A DNA stretch of 64,000 nt from the NCBI GenBank assembly GCA_951217055.1, contig OX578277.1, positions 55,261,044-55,325,043 of the forward strand, written 5' to 3'. The notes beneath the pieces are model-generated. The model did not search any database. It was not told where the DNA came from and worked only from the letters and a program-made list of their open reading frames with translations. This DNA comes from Gerris lacustris (taxonomy: Eukaryota; Arthropoda; Insecta; Hemiptera; Gerridae). Positions 45,302 to 54,994 of this stretch are shown here, in pieces; positions within the stretch are counted from its first letter, which is position 1; each line of letters begins with the position of its first letter. The translations under genes were made by a program, and so were the position numbers.

Positions 45302-47549
45302 TCTATCTATATATATAAAAGTCAACGTATGTGTGTGTGTGTGTGTGTGTTTGTTCTTTATACAAATCTACAGTTTTAGTCCGATCTCGATGAAAATTTG
45401 CACACTTGACCTTCAAAGCAAGGAAACAATCAAGGTCTACATGAATTTTCGAAATTTCAATTTTGGTACACAGGGGTACGGGGTACAAGTAATAAATACG
45501 GGATCAAAGTAATGAATACCCTTCATGATGCATATCGTTGAAAAGCTCTTTAAGGGTACAGTAATTGTTGTTTGTACACTTTTGTCATATTTTCATTTAG
45601 GAGGGGGGTAAAATAGAAAAATATAGCTATATCTTATTTGTTCTTTATACAAATCTACAGTTTTAGTCCGATCTCGATGAAAATTTGCACACTTGACCTT
45701 CAAAGCAAGGGGAAAATCAAGGTCTACATGAATTTTCGAAATTTCAATTTTGGTACACAGGGGTACGGGGTACAAGTAATGAATACGGGATCAAAATAAT
45801 GAATACCCTTCGTGATGCATATCGTTGAAAAGCTCTTTAAGGGTACAGTAATTGTTGTTATGTATAGTTTTGTCACATTTTCATTTAGGAGGGGGGTAAA
45901 ATGGAAAATATAACTATATTTATATACATATAGAAAGAAGAGTATCTATATAAGAGAATGTCTTTTATACAAATCTACAGTTTTATCCCAATTTGATGAA
46001 TATTTACACTCTTTTTCTTCCAAACAAGGTGAAGGTCACTGCCTACATCATTTTCAGAAATTAAAATTTTGGTACACAGAGGTACGGGGTACAAATGTCA
46101 AAGTAATGGATACCCTTCATGATGCATATCGTTGAAAAGCTTTTTAAGAGTACAGTAATTGTTGTTAAGTACGTTTTTGTCATATTTTTATTTAGGAGGG
46201 GGGTAAAATGGAAATGTATATCTATATCTATAAAAGTCAACGTATGTGTGAGTGTGTTTATGTTCTTTATACAAATCAACAGTTTTAATTCGATCTCGAT
46301 GAAAATTTGCTCACTTGACCTTCAAAGCAAGGGGAAGATCTCTGTCTACATGAATGTTCGAAATTAAATTTTTGGTACACAGGGGTACGGGGTACAAATG
46401 TCAAAGTTGAAAACCCTTCATGATGCATAGTGTTGAAAAGCTCTTTAAGAGTACAATAATTGTTTTTACGTGCATTTAGGGGGTAAATGGAAAAATATAT
46501 CTAGAAGTCAACGTATGTGTGTATGTTCTTTATACAAATCCATAGTTTTAGTCCGATCTCGATAAAAAAATGCACACTTGACTTCAAAGGAAGAAAAAAT
46601 CAGTGTCTACATGAATTTTCGAAATTTAAATTTTGGTACACAGGAAACAGGGTACAATAATGAATACCGGGTCAAAGGACTGAATACCCTTTATGATGCA
46701 TATCGTTGAAAAGCTCTTTAAGATTACATTAATTGTTGTTATGTACAGTTTTGTCATATGTGTTTTCATTTAGGAGGGGGTAAAATGGAAAAATATAGCT
46801 ATATATCTTATATAAAAAGAAGAGTGTCTGTATGAGGGTATGTCTTTTATACAAATCTACAGTTTTATCCAAATTTGATGAATATTTACTTACTTTCCCT
46901 TCAAAGCAAGGGGGAGGTCACGGTCTACATGAATTTTCGTAATTTAAATTTTGGTGCAAAGGGGTACGGTGTAAAAGTGTCAAAGTAATGGATTCCCTTC
47001 ATATGATGCATATCGTTAAAAACCACTTTAAGAGAAAAGTAATTGTTGTTATGTACAATTTTTTATTTAGGAGGGGGTAAAATGGAAAAATATAGCTATA
47101 TATATAAAAATCAACCTATGTGTGTGTATGTTCTTTATACAAATCTACAGTTTTAGTTCGATGTCAATAAAAATTTGCCCACTTGTCCTTCAAAGCAAGG
47201 GGAAAATTACAGCCTACATGAATTTTCGAAATTTAAGTTAGGTACACAGAGGTATGGTACAAGTAATGAATACGGGGTCAATGTAATGAATACCCTTCAT
47301 GATGCAAAAGCTCTTTAAGAGTACAGTTATAGTTTTTATGTACAGTTTAGTCTTATTTTAATTTAGGGGGGGGGGCGAATTTAGGATATTTGTAATTAGC
47401 TTATCAAAGAGGAGGGGGTATAGAAATAGGTGGGAGAGATAGAATCTAGATATTCTTGCAAAGTAAAATAATTTATGTTTCATTATGGTTGTTTATAAAC
47501 TTATGTAATTATTATAACACTCCGTAGCGAAGCACGGGTACCCAGCTAG
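45302..47549 (+). mobile_element. Non-autonomous Helitron with seven internal repeat units
   Basis: The 5' end is TCTATCTATATATATAAAAG followed by TCAACGTATGTG. The 3' end is CTAG (47546-47549). About 8-12 nt before it is a hairpin CCGT-A-GC-GAA-GC-ACGG, the standard 3' signal of Helitrons. The left flank is A, as expected; the right flank is C rather than the usual T. The interior is an array of seven units marked by TTCTTTATACAAATC at 45354, 45641, 45961, 46263, 46526, 46843 and 47131. Units are of two kinds: A (GTCAACGTATGTG leader, CGATCTCGATGAAAA) and B (AGAAGAGTGTCTG leader, AATTTGATGAATATTTAC), in the order A-A-B-A-A-B-A. No replicase/helicase frame is present. Confidence 0.88.
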
Positions 47550-47910
47550 CATATTATAATAGCAAGCTATTATAATATTGCTTGCTGATATTTTAGTTTG
47601 TCACTTCGAGTAAATAAATGGACTCTTAATAACTTTTTAAAAATTACCGATGTTTATTGGTTCTGATATTATAAAATACTAATTCTCTATAAAAATAAAT
47701 ATACGTGGTGCTTATTTTTATTTATATTATCGACTTATTACAATGCAGCACTTTAAATACATAATAATACAGACTAATGTTAAATTTGTTTAAAGTACAC
47801 TGTGTTTTTTATACTTTTTTGAGAGAAAGGAAAGGCAAAAAAAAATCCTGCATTATTCATGCTGGCTTCTCCGTATGTTAATGCAACGTAATCAGTGTGT
47901 TATCTTACAG
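47550..47910. other. Helitron right flank with the recurrent 80-bp segment
   Basis: 47668-47752 repeats, with only a few changes, the 80-bp segment found at about 44755-44840 on the other side of the Helitron, in the same orientation. Nothing else is recognised. Confidence 0.6.
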
Positions 47911-48073
47911 AAGTCCTCTGAGTTTGTCCATATTGCAATCTTACTGTGTATTTTATCTCCCAGATGGCCTGTATCAACCGTCTGTTTTCTTTGCAAAGCT
48001 CGACAATATCCAAGGCTGTCTGTCTCTTGTATTATATAGAGTCTTTATAAATAAGACTATGTGGTTCACCGAG
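47911..48073 (+). CDS. Candidate internal exon, unidentified
   Basis: An acceptor-like GTGTGTTATCTTACAG ends at 47910. The frame AGT-CCT-CTG is open to GAG followed by GTTAGC at 48073/48074, 163 nt, and stays open beyond to 48172. Predicted residues include YCVFYLPDGLYQPSVFFAKL. No domain is recognised. The donor is weak and the frame length is within chance expectation. Confidence 0.15.
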
Positions 48074-48539
48074 GTTAGCCATTATATCATTATTTCGCCA
48101 CTTTGTTCGAACAATATTTATATCTTAATAATTAGTAAAGGAATACACTGGCTAATTAAAGTCCTAATGTGACAGTTGGCATTGATTTGCGGTTATTCTA
48201 TAGATATCAATTAATTATTTATTGTGGAGACTGTTGATTAGATTTTAAAAATACTTAAGCTTCCCTGTGGATTAATGTTAATTACCAAATGCTAGAGAAA
48301 ATCTTGATAAATCTAATATCTGATATTGTACACTACAGTGTTAGTGGATATTACTTTAATATAAGTAAATAGATAAGTTCAGTCTTACTGCAGAAAAAAT
48401 GTTCTCTGAATAATAATTTATAAAAGTGGCCTTTTTCGTAATCAGTGTAAAAACCACAATGTTACGTGATACAATTCACATTGAAGAAAGTTTATCTGTC
48501 TTTTGGCATAAAATTTAAAAGTAACGTGAATAATAAATA
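48074..48539. other. AT-rich unique stretch
   Basis: Nothing recognised. Confidence 0.5.
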
Positions 48540-49282
48540 CTAGGCATCGCGTGGCTCTATCATTGAAGCGAGCGTATAGTAATAAATATGTATTGAATAT
48601 TGAAAAAAAAGATTATTGTGAATCATGATGAGTTGATAGATAATGGGTCTGGTAGTAGTGCAGCGGCTAGCAGTAAGGGAACCACCCCGTATTCCTACTA
48701 TTCCTCTAACCACTCATCTCTATTTCAATATTTATAATTTGTATCTCTTTGCTACAAACAAACTACTTCATGTATCAAATTGAAATTTTGCATGCCTGTT
48801 TCAATTGTGCATCAGATGGTGTCTATGAAGTTTTATTAAAATCGTTACGTTAGAACGTAAGATATCGGTAAAAAGGTTGTTTTCTCTATTTTAAACGTTT
48901 AGGCCCGCTTTAATAGTTTTAGCGATCTTTATTAATTCATAGCGGTGTCGCTGTTGGTTTTACTAAAAAATGTTATTTGAAAAAAATGTTCGTCTCATCG
49001 AAAAGATGATGATAGAATCTTTTTCCGTCCTGAAATTCCAATTTAATTTTTGAACCTCTCGTTTACGCGAGCGTTGCGCGCGAACTCTTGGACGGATCAC
49101 GCTGTCCAACGAACTTAGCCTGAGTATTAGTAAGAGGATCATGTATACCTAATTTCAACTAAATCGGTCAACTTTTACTCAAGTTATCGTCACACGCGTG
49201 AACGTTACTGACAGACAGACAGACAGACAGACACGGAGCATATTTCGTTGAATGTAGGAAGCTCGCTACGCTCGCTTCAATT
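48540..49282 (-). mobile_element. Helentron-like (HINE) element, fullest copy
   Basis: Read on the minus strand, the 5' end is AATTGAAGCGAGCGTAGCGA. The interior holds a (CTGT)n run at about 49208-49233 and the conserved blocks AACAGCGACACCGCTATG and AAAGATCGCTAAAACTATT. The 14-bp TTGAAGCGAGCGTA repeat at the 5' end (49267-49280) has its exact inverted copy at 48563-48576. That copy lies 23 nt inside the 3' end, which is GCGATGCCTAG followed by T. The same 23-nt offset and same 3' end occur in the 5975 copy. This asymmetric repeat layout, CTAG-T end and microsatellite interior match non-autonomous Helentrons. No coding frame. Confidence 0.7.
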
Positions 49283-49429
49283 AAAATTAATACTTTAAAA
49301 ATGATATAAATCATGGCTGACGAAGTTTTATTTTTGCCTGTTTGTCTTGTCGAATTGAAATTCAATGGTTGTTGAATTGAAATTCATTTATAATTGAATT
49401 GAAATGCTAGTTTTTCATTATCTTTTTTT

Positions 49430-50160
49430 CTGGTCGGCTTGGTCCACGAAGTATGGTGAAAGAAATGTCAGTATGATTTAATTCGATTGGATTCAATAAG
49501 CGTTAAATCCCTGGCACTATGTTTGAATGTTGAAGAGCAAAGCCTGGAGTCCCCAGATATATTGGAAGATTTAATTACTAGTTGAAAATAGGCTGACAGG
49601 CGGGGAAGGACCAGCTTCACAAACCGAGAGGCAAAGGGGGATTGCTGATATGATTAAATCCCCTGATTGAAAGTTTTCGAGATCGGTGCGAGGAGAGATG
49701 AAGGGAGTACGTGTGATGTTTTCAAGAGGACCGTCTGACAGTTAGCTTGATCGCCAGGAGTTACCAGTTTCCAACCGTTCCCTATTGTGTCCAGTTTAAA
49801 TCCTATCTGACTCTGCCGATGTCCACCGTCCCTAAAGAATTCCAGTCTGACTACCCTTCACTCTCTTCGGTAGTGATTGACCGAAACCAGCACGGAACCT
49901 AAAATAATAGCAAGGCCGTTTATAGAATGCCCAACGTAATAGGATTCCTGAGAACGGAAAGAGAACATTGACGTCACGTGAATTCACGGAGGCTACGTAT
50001 GCAACTAAATAAAGGTGATGGATGCAAAGTACTTTCCAGTTTATATTCGTAGATCCTGGCTCGAGTCCAGCAGAACTTCCTGCAATGCTTCCCACTGGAC
50101 AATCAACTACCGTTAAGGAAGTTAAACTCCGACCTCCGACATTGAAGATTCATTGTTATT
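49430..50160. other. GC-balanced island of unknown origin
   Basis: About 700 bp has far more G+C than its surroundings, with sharp AT-rich borders. No long frame spans it. Short frames are open on both strands at 49832-50160; the plus-strand one includes SSPAELPAMLPTGQSTTVKE. Possibilities are a promoter/5' exon of a host gene, a solo long terminal repeat, or another element's regulatory end. I found no matching second copy in the window. A tRNA B-box-like GGCTCGAGTCC inside a CTGG/CCAG stem occurs at 50057-50071. Confidence 0.45.
49969..50040 (+). promoter_or_regulatory. Candidate core promoter (CRE/E-box, TATA-like, initiator-like)
   Basis: TGACGTCACGTGA (about 49972) overlaps a CREB/ATF site with a CACGTG E-box. 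TAAATAAA lies at 50006-50013, and TTCCAGTTT places an initiator-like A at 50038, 32 nt from the TATA-like start. Order and spacing are those of an RNA polymerase II promoter. In AT-rich DNA the TATA-like element alone is weak evidence. Confidence 0.25.
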
Positions 50161-50247
50161 ACCACTTTTTTTTTTTAATATTAAAGAATTATGTCTTTCA
50201 CAATAATTTAGCAACACTTACAACTTTCAAAATATTTACAAAAAAAA

Positions 50248-50381
<134 letters not shown>

Positions 50382-50433
50382 GGCTTTTAAAGTGCATTAA
50401 TGTCAAATATATTTAATTTCGTCTTCTTTTTAG

Positions 50434-50528
50434 CGAATTTCCAAGGGAAAAAATTCGCTAATGGAGCCACTGGCATGGCGGGAGTTGGAGCCGGGACTGT
50501 GGCCAAAATACGTTTCATGGGTCCCTGA
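50434..50528 (+). CDS. Candidate terminal exon, unidentified gene
   Basis: A pyrimidine-rich acceptor (ATTTCGTCTTCTTTTTAG, ending at 50433) is followed by a GC-rich frame of 30 codons to TGA at 50526-50528. Two bases (CG) complete the codon from the preceding exon. Residues include NFQGKKFANGATGMAGVGAG and then TVAKIRFMGP, a glycine/alanine-rich tail that I cannot assign. The abrupt rise in GC across the frame and its end at the stop favour coding. Against this, AGCGAATTTCCA also occurs in the foldback at 51723, so this may be repeat-derived, and no AATAAA follows closely. Confidence 0.25.
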
Positions 50529-50579
50529 TCACGAAAAAATAGGTTTTACAAAACTTTATATATATATGATATGTGTAAT

Positions 50580-51722
50580 AATCAAGTGAAGTATCGCTTC
50601 ATATGGTTTTTAAGATCCTGAATCCAAAAAATGATCATGAAAGAGGTGTAGTTCAATAACCAAACAACGTCTTCACACAAAAATTGTAATTTGAACAATT
50701 GACCGGTTTCGGCTGTTCTAAAGCAGCCTTCTTCAGATAATCTACAACCAAAATTATAAACTTGAACTTAAAAGTATACAATGTAACATAAGTTGTAAAA
50801 ACAAAGAGAGAAATACAAAAATTAATTAACACAAAATGAATCAAAAATAAAAATAAAAATGAAATTTGTATGTATAAATTTTAAAATAAAATGGAAGAAA
50901 GAATGGAATGCAAAATACCTTGAGGTTACTGGATTGACTTCAGGAGTACAAGTGAGAAAAAAGAAAAAAGTTAACAGGAAGGCTAGGTTTGTAAGAGATT
51001 AAAACAAAAACGGGGGAAGGATTATTACCTGCTAAAAGGTAACAAACACATACCCTATGTACTTTAGACAAAAAGAAAACTTGAACTTGACAATTAAAAA
51101 TGTTACAAAAAATTCTCACTCACTTAAAAAAATCTCACTCACTTAAAAAAATCACTCTTTCATGATGAGTCGCTATCACACATTTGAGAAAAACACAGTC
51201 GAGGATCCAAAAAATGAGTTACCATAGCGATTCGAATAATAATTTTATAATAATAATAATAGTAATAACAACGATTTCTTGCGGATTTCTTGTAAGCACG
51301 ATAGCTCTCGAACGAATTGACGTATCAAAATGAAACTTGCACCGAAAAATCAAGCTCGTTGAGATGAGGATCCCTATTGATAATGAAATCTTTATGATGT
51401 CATTAACCTCTCCTGATGAGTCAGCAAAGATTTAAAAAATACAAAAAATCAAGTGAAGTATCGCTTCTTATGTTTTTTAGGGTCCTGAATCCAAAAAATG
51501 AGTTACCATAGCGTTTCGAATAATAATTTTATAATAATAATAATAGTAATAACAACGATTTCTTGCGGATTTCTTGTAAGCACGATAGCTCTCGAACGAA
51601 TTGACGTATCAAAATAAAACTTGCACCGAAAAATCAAGCTCGTTGAGATGAGGATCCCTATTGAAAATAAGATCTTTATGATGTCATTAACCCCTCCTGA
51701 TGAGTCACCAAAGATTTAAAAC
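50580..51722 (+). repeat. 284-bp tandem duplication with a split third copy
   Basis: Units begin ATCCAAAAAATGAGTTACCA at 51205 and 51489 (period 284 bp). They share GATTTCTTGCGGATTTCTTG, CTCTCGAACGAATTGACG and CAAGCTCGTTGAGATGAGG almost unchanged. A third partial copy, AATCAAGTGAAGTATCGCTTC to CTGAATCCAAAAAATGA, lies at 50580-50634, where the element at 50635 interrupts it. The array ends against the foldback at 51723. Confidence 0.75.
50635..51164. mobile_element. ~530-bp insertion with 11-bp inverted ends and a hammerhead-like motif
   Basis: The ends TCATGAAAGAG and CTCTTTCATGA are exact inverted repeats, and TGA lies just outside each end. It interrupts the 284-bp repeat after CCAAAAAATGA. 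On its minus strand at about 50700-50738 it reads CTGAAGA, a 5-bp stem GGCTG/CAGCC, then GAAACCGGTC. This matches the CUGANGA-stem II-GAAAC order of a hammerhead ribozyme core. Helix I pairing is poor, so activity is doubtful. There is no coding frame. Hammerhead motifs of this kind are known from Penelope-like elements and retrozymes, but inverted DNA-transposon-like ends do not fit those simply. Confidence 0.5.
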
Positions 51723-51998
51723 AATCCTACCGCGGGTTTCCGCAAGTCAAGCGAATTTCCATTGGAAATTTGTAGTTCAATGTTGTGCAGTTTAAACCTC
51801 TTTGACACTACTACTATTTTGTTTAACTAATCATTATTATAAAAACCCTAATCTAACTAAAATATTTCTTTTAAATTTTCTTAACTTAAAATAATCCACA
51901 CAATTGTAGTAGTTATGAAGGAAGTTTAAACTGCACAAGATTGAACTACAAATTTCCAATGGAAATTCGCTTGGCTTGCGGATACCCGGGGTAGGATT
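51723..51998. mobile_element. 276-bp foldback MITE
   Basis: AATCCTACCGCGGGTTTCCG with AGCGAATTTCCATTGGAAAT and TGTGCAGTTTAAAC on the left arm all recur reverse-complemented on the right, ending GGGGTAGGATT at 51998. Arms of about 90 bp flank a 95-bp AT-rich loop. No coding capacity and no clear target duplication. Confidence 0.78.
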
Positions 51999-52474
51999 TT
52001 TTATTCTCTCATATACCTAATAAATATAAAGAGGAACTATTGTGGTTTCACAAAAATTCATTTTTGAGATTTTTATTTAAAATCTCAATCCTGAGTCCAA
52101 AAAAGTGTTGTTTTTTTTTTTTTTATCAAATGTTGGTCTGTCGTCTGTGCACACGCTTAGAGCGTAATTACTGGGCTAATTGATGAAATTTGACGTATTG
52201 GTCAGAAGGCAAATCAAGAAATGAATTTTAGCTGCGCTAAAATGAAATTTGAATGCGCTACACCCAAAAACTCCCAACGTGAAAAAAGTATTTCTCGAGA
52301 ATGGTTCCGGCTTTAAACTTCTATATTGTAGTCCATTTAAATACGAACCTAGCGATATAAGTCATTATCCCAAGATAAATTTAGTTTCCGAGATATTGAT
52401 AAAAAAATAAGTCTGATTTTGTTGAAAATATAAAGAACACAAAAAGTAAACAACCACCTGTTAAACCCTTTTTA
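51999..52474. other. Non-coding stretch
   Basis: No gene or recognised repeat. A GAAATTTGAATGCGC/GCGCTAAAATGAAATTTG cluster sits near 52230-52255. Confidence 0.45.
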
Positions 52475-53435
52475 GGGTTTTGTTAGTAAAACCAAAAAAA
52501 AGAAACCCTTATAGTTTCGTTCCATTGTCTGTCTGTCACTCTGTACGGTTCCAATAACTTTTGAACCAAAAGAGATAAAAACATTAAACTTTCCAGTATA
52601 AAAGATCGTTTTGACGCGCACACAGGAAAAATATAGCAAACTCAAAATTATCAGCTGCTCAAATCCAAAATGGCGGAAACTCACGTCATGCGGAAACATT
52701 TTTTTTTTTTTAATTTTGAGTGGGGTACCAAATGAAAGGTATTGAAGAGGAGATTAAAAATATATATACCACTTATGGAAAGTGTTTAATTTTCGGCGCA
52801 ATTTTGTCAAAAAAACATCGAACATTTTCGTGTCCCCCCCCCCCCTAAAATCGTATTTCCGGTATTACTAAAATATAAAAAAATATGCACAATGTGTGGT
52901 TTGCTGGGCCATAGAAAAAATAAGATTAGCAATTTGATCTGATTAACTGGAAATCCAAGATGGCGGATAGTCCATGTAACTCAAATTTTTTTTTTTTTTT
53001 TAATTTTGAGTGGGGTATTAAATGAAAGGTATTAAAGAGTAGATTACAAATATATATACCACTTTTGGAAATCGTTTAATTTTTGGCGCCATTTTGTCAG
53101 AAAACATTAAAATTTGATGTGCCCCCCTCTAAAACTATATTTTTGCTGTTTCAAAATATGAAAAAATATTCATAATGTGCGTTTTGCTGAGCCATAGAAA
53201 AAATAAGAAACTCAATTTGATCTGAATAACTTGGAATCCAAGATGGCGGCTTATTCCTGCCACGGTGAAAAAATATATTTTTAAATTTTGAGTGAGGTAT
53301 CAAATGAAAGGTATTGAAGAATAGATTACAAATATATATAACACTTAGGGGTAGTGTTTTATTTTCCCCTTATACTAATTTCAAGTTCACAAAACCAACG
53401 AAACCCTTTTTACGTGAGACTTCACGCCTTACTAA
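52475..53435 (+). mobile_element. Modular GGGTTT element with three ~285-bp tandem modules
   Basis: It starts GGGTTTTGTTAGTAAAACC and ends ACCAACGAAACCC followed by TTTTTACGTGAGACTTCACG. Three modules marked by AATTTTGAGTGGGGTA at 52712, 53002 and 53284 each carry CAAATGAAAGGTATTGAAGA, a TATATATACCACTT tract and, before it, AATCCAAGATGGCGG. The 3' side forms a CGTGA-GACT-TCACG hairpin followed by CTTACTAA, which is reminiscent of a Helitron 3' end. I found no matching TC start. No coding frame. The 56577 element is an internally deleted relative. Confidence 0.65.
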
Positions 53436-53626
53436 TTTATTAAATATTATGTTGAAAAATAAATGAATTAGATAAGTTATTATGAGATTTTAATTCATTA
53501 TACAAATATCTGTATGAGAATGTACTTTTACTTTGAATGAACTTTTTAAAAATCAGATGAGTGCTTTTAAAATTATTGTTGTAATTAAATGTATCTTTGT
53601 GCGTATGTAGAAGATGGTTGCAAATG

Positions 53627-53870
53627 CTGCAGAATATTAAAAATTATAATATGAGTTCAACAACGGGCCAATTATGACCTACCATCTAAATTTCATCAGA
53701 ATCGGACGAGTAGTTTATTAGACATTTTAAGTTGGTACGCAAAAATATTGAACGACAGACCGATAGACAAACACGAGACTGAAAATGTTCCCTGATGTCT
53801 GAAACGGATCTGTCTTGGAATTATTGAATCCGGAGACGTAAAAAAATTCCGTTCATCAGAACAATCCAAA
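53627..53870 (+). repeat. Family-A repeat
   Basis: It carries CCAATTATGACCTACCATC, GACAGACCGATAGACAAACA, ATGTTCCCTGATGTCTGAAA and a decayed GTTCATCAGAACAATC terminal hairpin, in family order. Confidence 0.65.
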
Positions 53871-54093
53871 TGTGTATATAACTTGTTTAATACAATTGTT
53901 TTATTGTGATTTGATATCCAGGTATAAGTCCCCCTAAAATAAAGAAAAAAAAATACTTAGTTATTAATAAGTGGCCACTCTCATTCTCACCCGATGAACT
54001 GTTAAAAAAAAATATTTATTTCAAATCTATTTTCTTCAACCTAATTGGTCCCCTTGTCTATTTTAATCTTTGTCAATTTTTCTTCGGAGGCTT
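53871..54093. other. AT-rich spacer
   Basis: Nothing recognised. Confidence 0.4.
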
Positions 54094-54294
54094 TTACAAA
54101 TTAGCAAAACAATATTTAGATTCGCCGAAAATAGTCGAGTTGGTCTGGACGGATGCTGTTTGCTGGACTCGCGCCAGTCTCGGTTGTCCCCCGTCCTTTC
54201 CTTGCCAAAGATAAACGAATTGCCCATGTTCCGCAGTTAGATCCAAATAGCACTTGCAGACCTTTGATAAAAGCGGGTCATTCAACTTGAAAAA
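54094..54294 (-). pseudogene. Short GC-richer open segment, possible exon or gene fragment
   Basis: On the minus strand a frame of about 66 codons is open from 54294 to a stop at 54094. It is GC-richer than both flanks and has mixed codon use. Residues include CKCYLDLTAEHGQFVYLWQG and VQQTASVQTNSTIFGES. An acceptor-like ATTTTTCAAG lies at its upstream edge; I see no start codon and no clear donor before the stop. The family is not recognised. It may be a lone exon, a fragment of a retroposed gene, or chance. Confidence 0.2.
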
Positions 54295-54994
54295 TAATCA
54301 GTTGTTTTTTGTGATTTAATTGTTTAAAACAAATCAACAAAAAATACATGAGAATACATACATTATTTAATTATTTATTTTATTTTTTTTCAAAACCATA
54401 TTTTTAAAACATAAATAAAATAAAAATAATTACTCATAGTCAATCATATGCTGTAATGGTATGGAAGGGTCAAGGAACAAAACTAATTTATAATCATTTA
54501 CGATGATGATTGGGATAACCAGTGGTAAATCTTAATAAAATTTTCAATGTAGTACTTGAACTGTTGTATTATAAAAATTTCCGTTTTCTGTTTTAACTGT
54601 TGACATTGTCTTAAAAGTAATTTTTGGGATTTTTAAAATTAATATTTGTCCCAAATTCCAAACTGTATTGTGAAATTAATAATCCCAATGAAAATATTAT
54701 GTTCTTAAGAAAAATACGAGTACAAATTTAAGGAAGTAAATTCTCAATTTAGTTCCCTAAATTAGTACTCGTATTTTATTTGTTTTTCATTCTTATTTAT
54801 ATCTTTTTTCTTTATTTGAATATTTCATTGAACATATTAGACTTTCAGATAAAGTATTAATTGAAATTTGACACTGATATCAAGAAGATGTGAAATAAGT
54901 GTTTACCACGATACATAACACTATCACATATTGACGTATTATAATTACTAAGAAATAGGCTGATATCGACTGTGAGTAATTAAATACATTATTA
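54295..54994. other. AT-rich stretch with one long hairpin
   Basis: No gene seen; the hairpin at 54711 is annotated separately. Confidence 0.45.
54711..54776. repeat. 66-bp imperfect hairpin
   Basis: AAAATACGAGTAC-AAATTTA-GGAA on the left pairs with TTCC-TAAATT-GTACTCGTATTTT on the right with a few mismatches, around a loop of about 16 nt. The size is in the range of a microRNA precursor or a very small foldback; I cannot tell which. Confidence 0.6.

Noticed and set aside
45303..46367. Repeated near-identical open frames inside the Helitron
   Set aside because: They are the same non-coding array unit read in one frame; similarity comes from DNA duplication, and other units break the frame.
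45302..47549. CRISPR-like array
   Set aside because: Units are about 300 bp without short repeats and unique spacers, and the sequence is eukaryotic.
49430..50160. Confident solo LTR call
   Set aside because: No TG...CA ends with a flanking duplication and no second copy could be identified.
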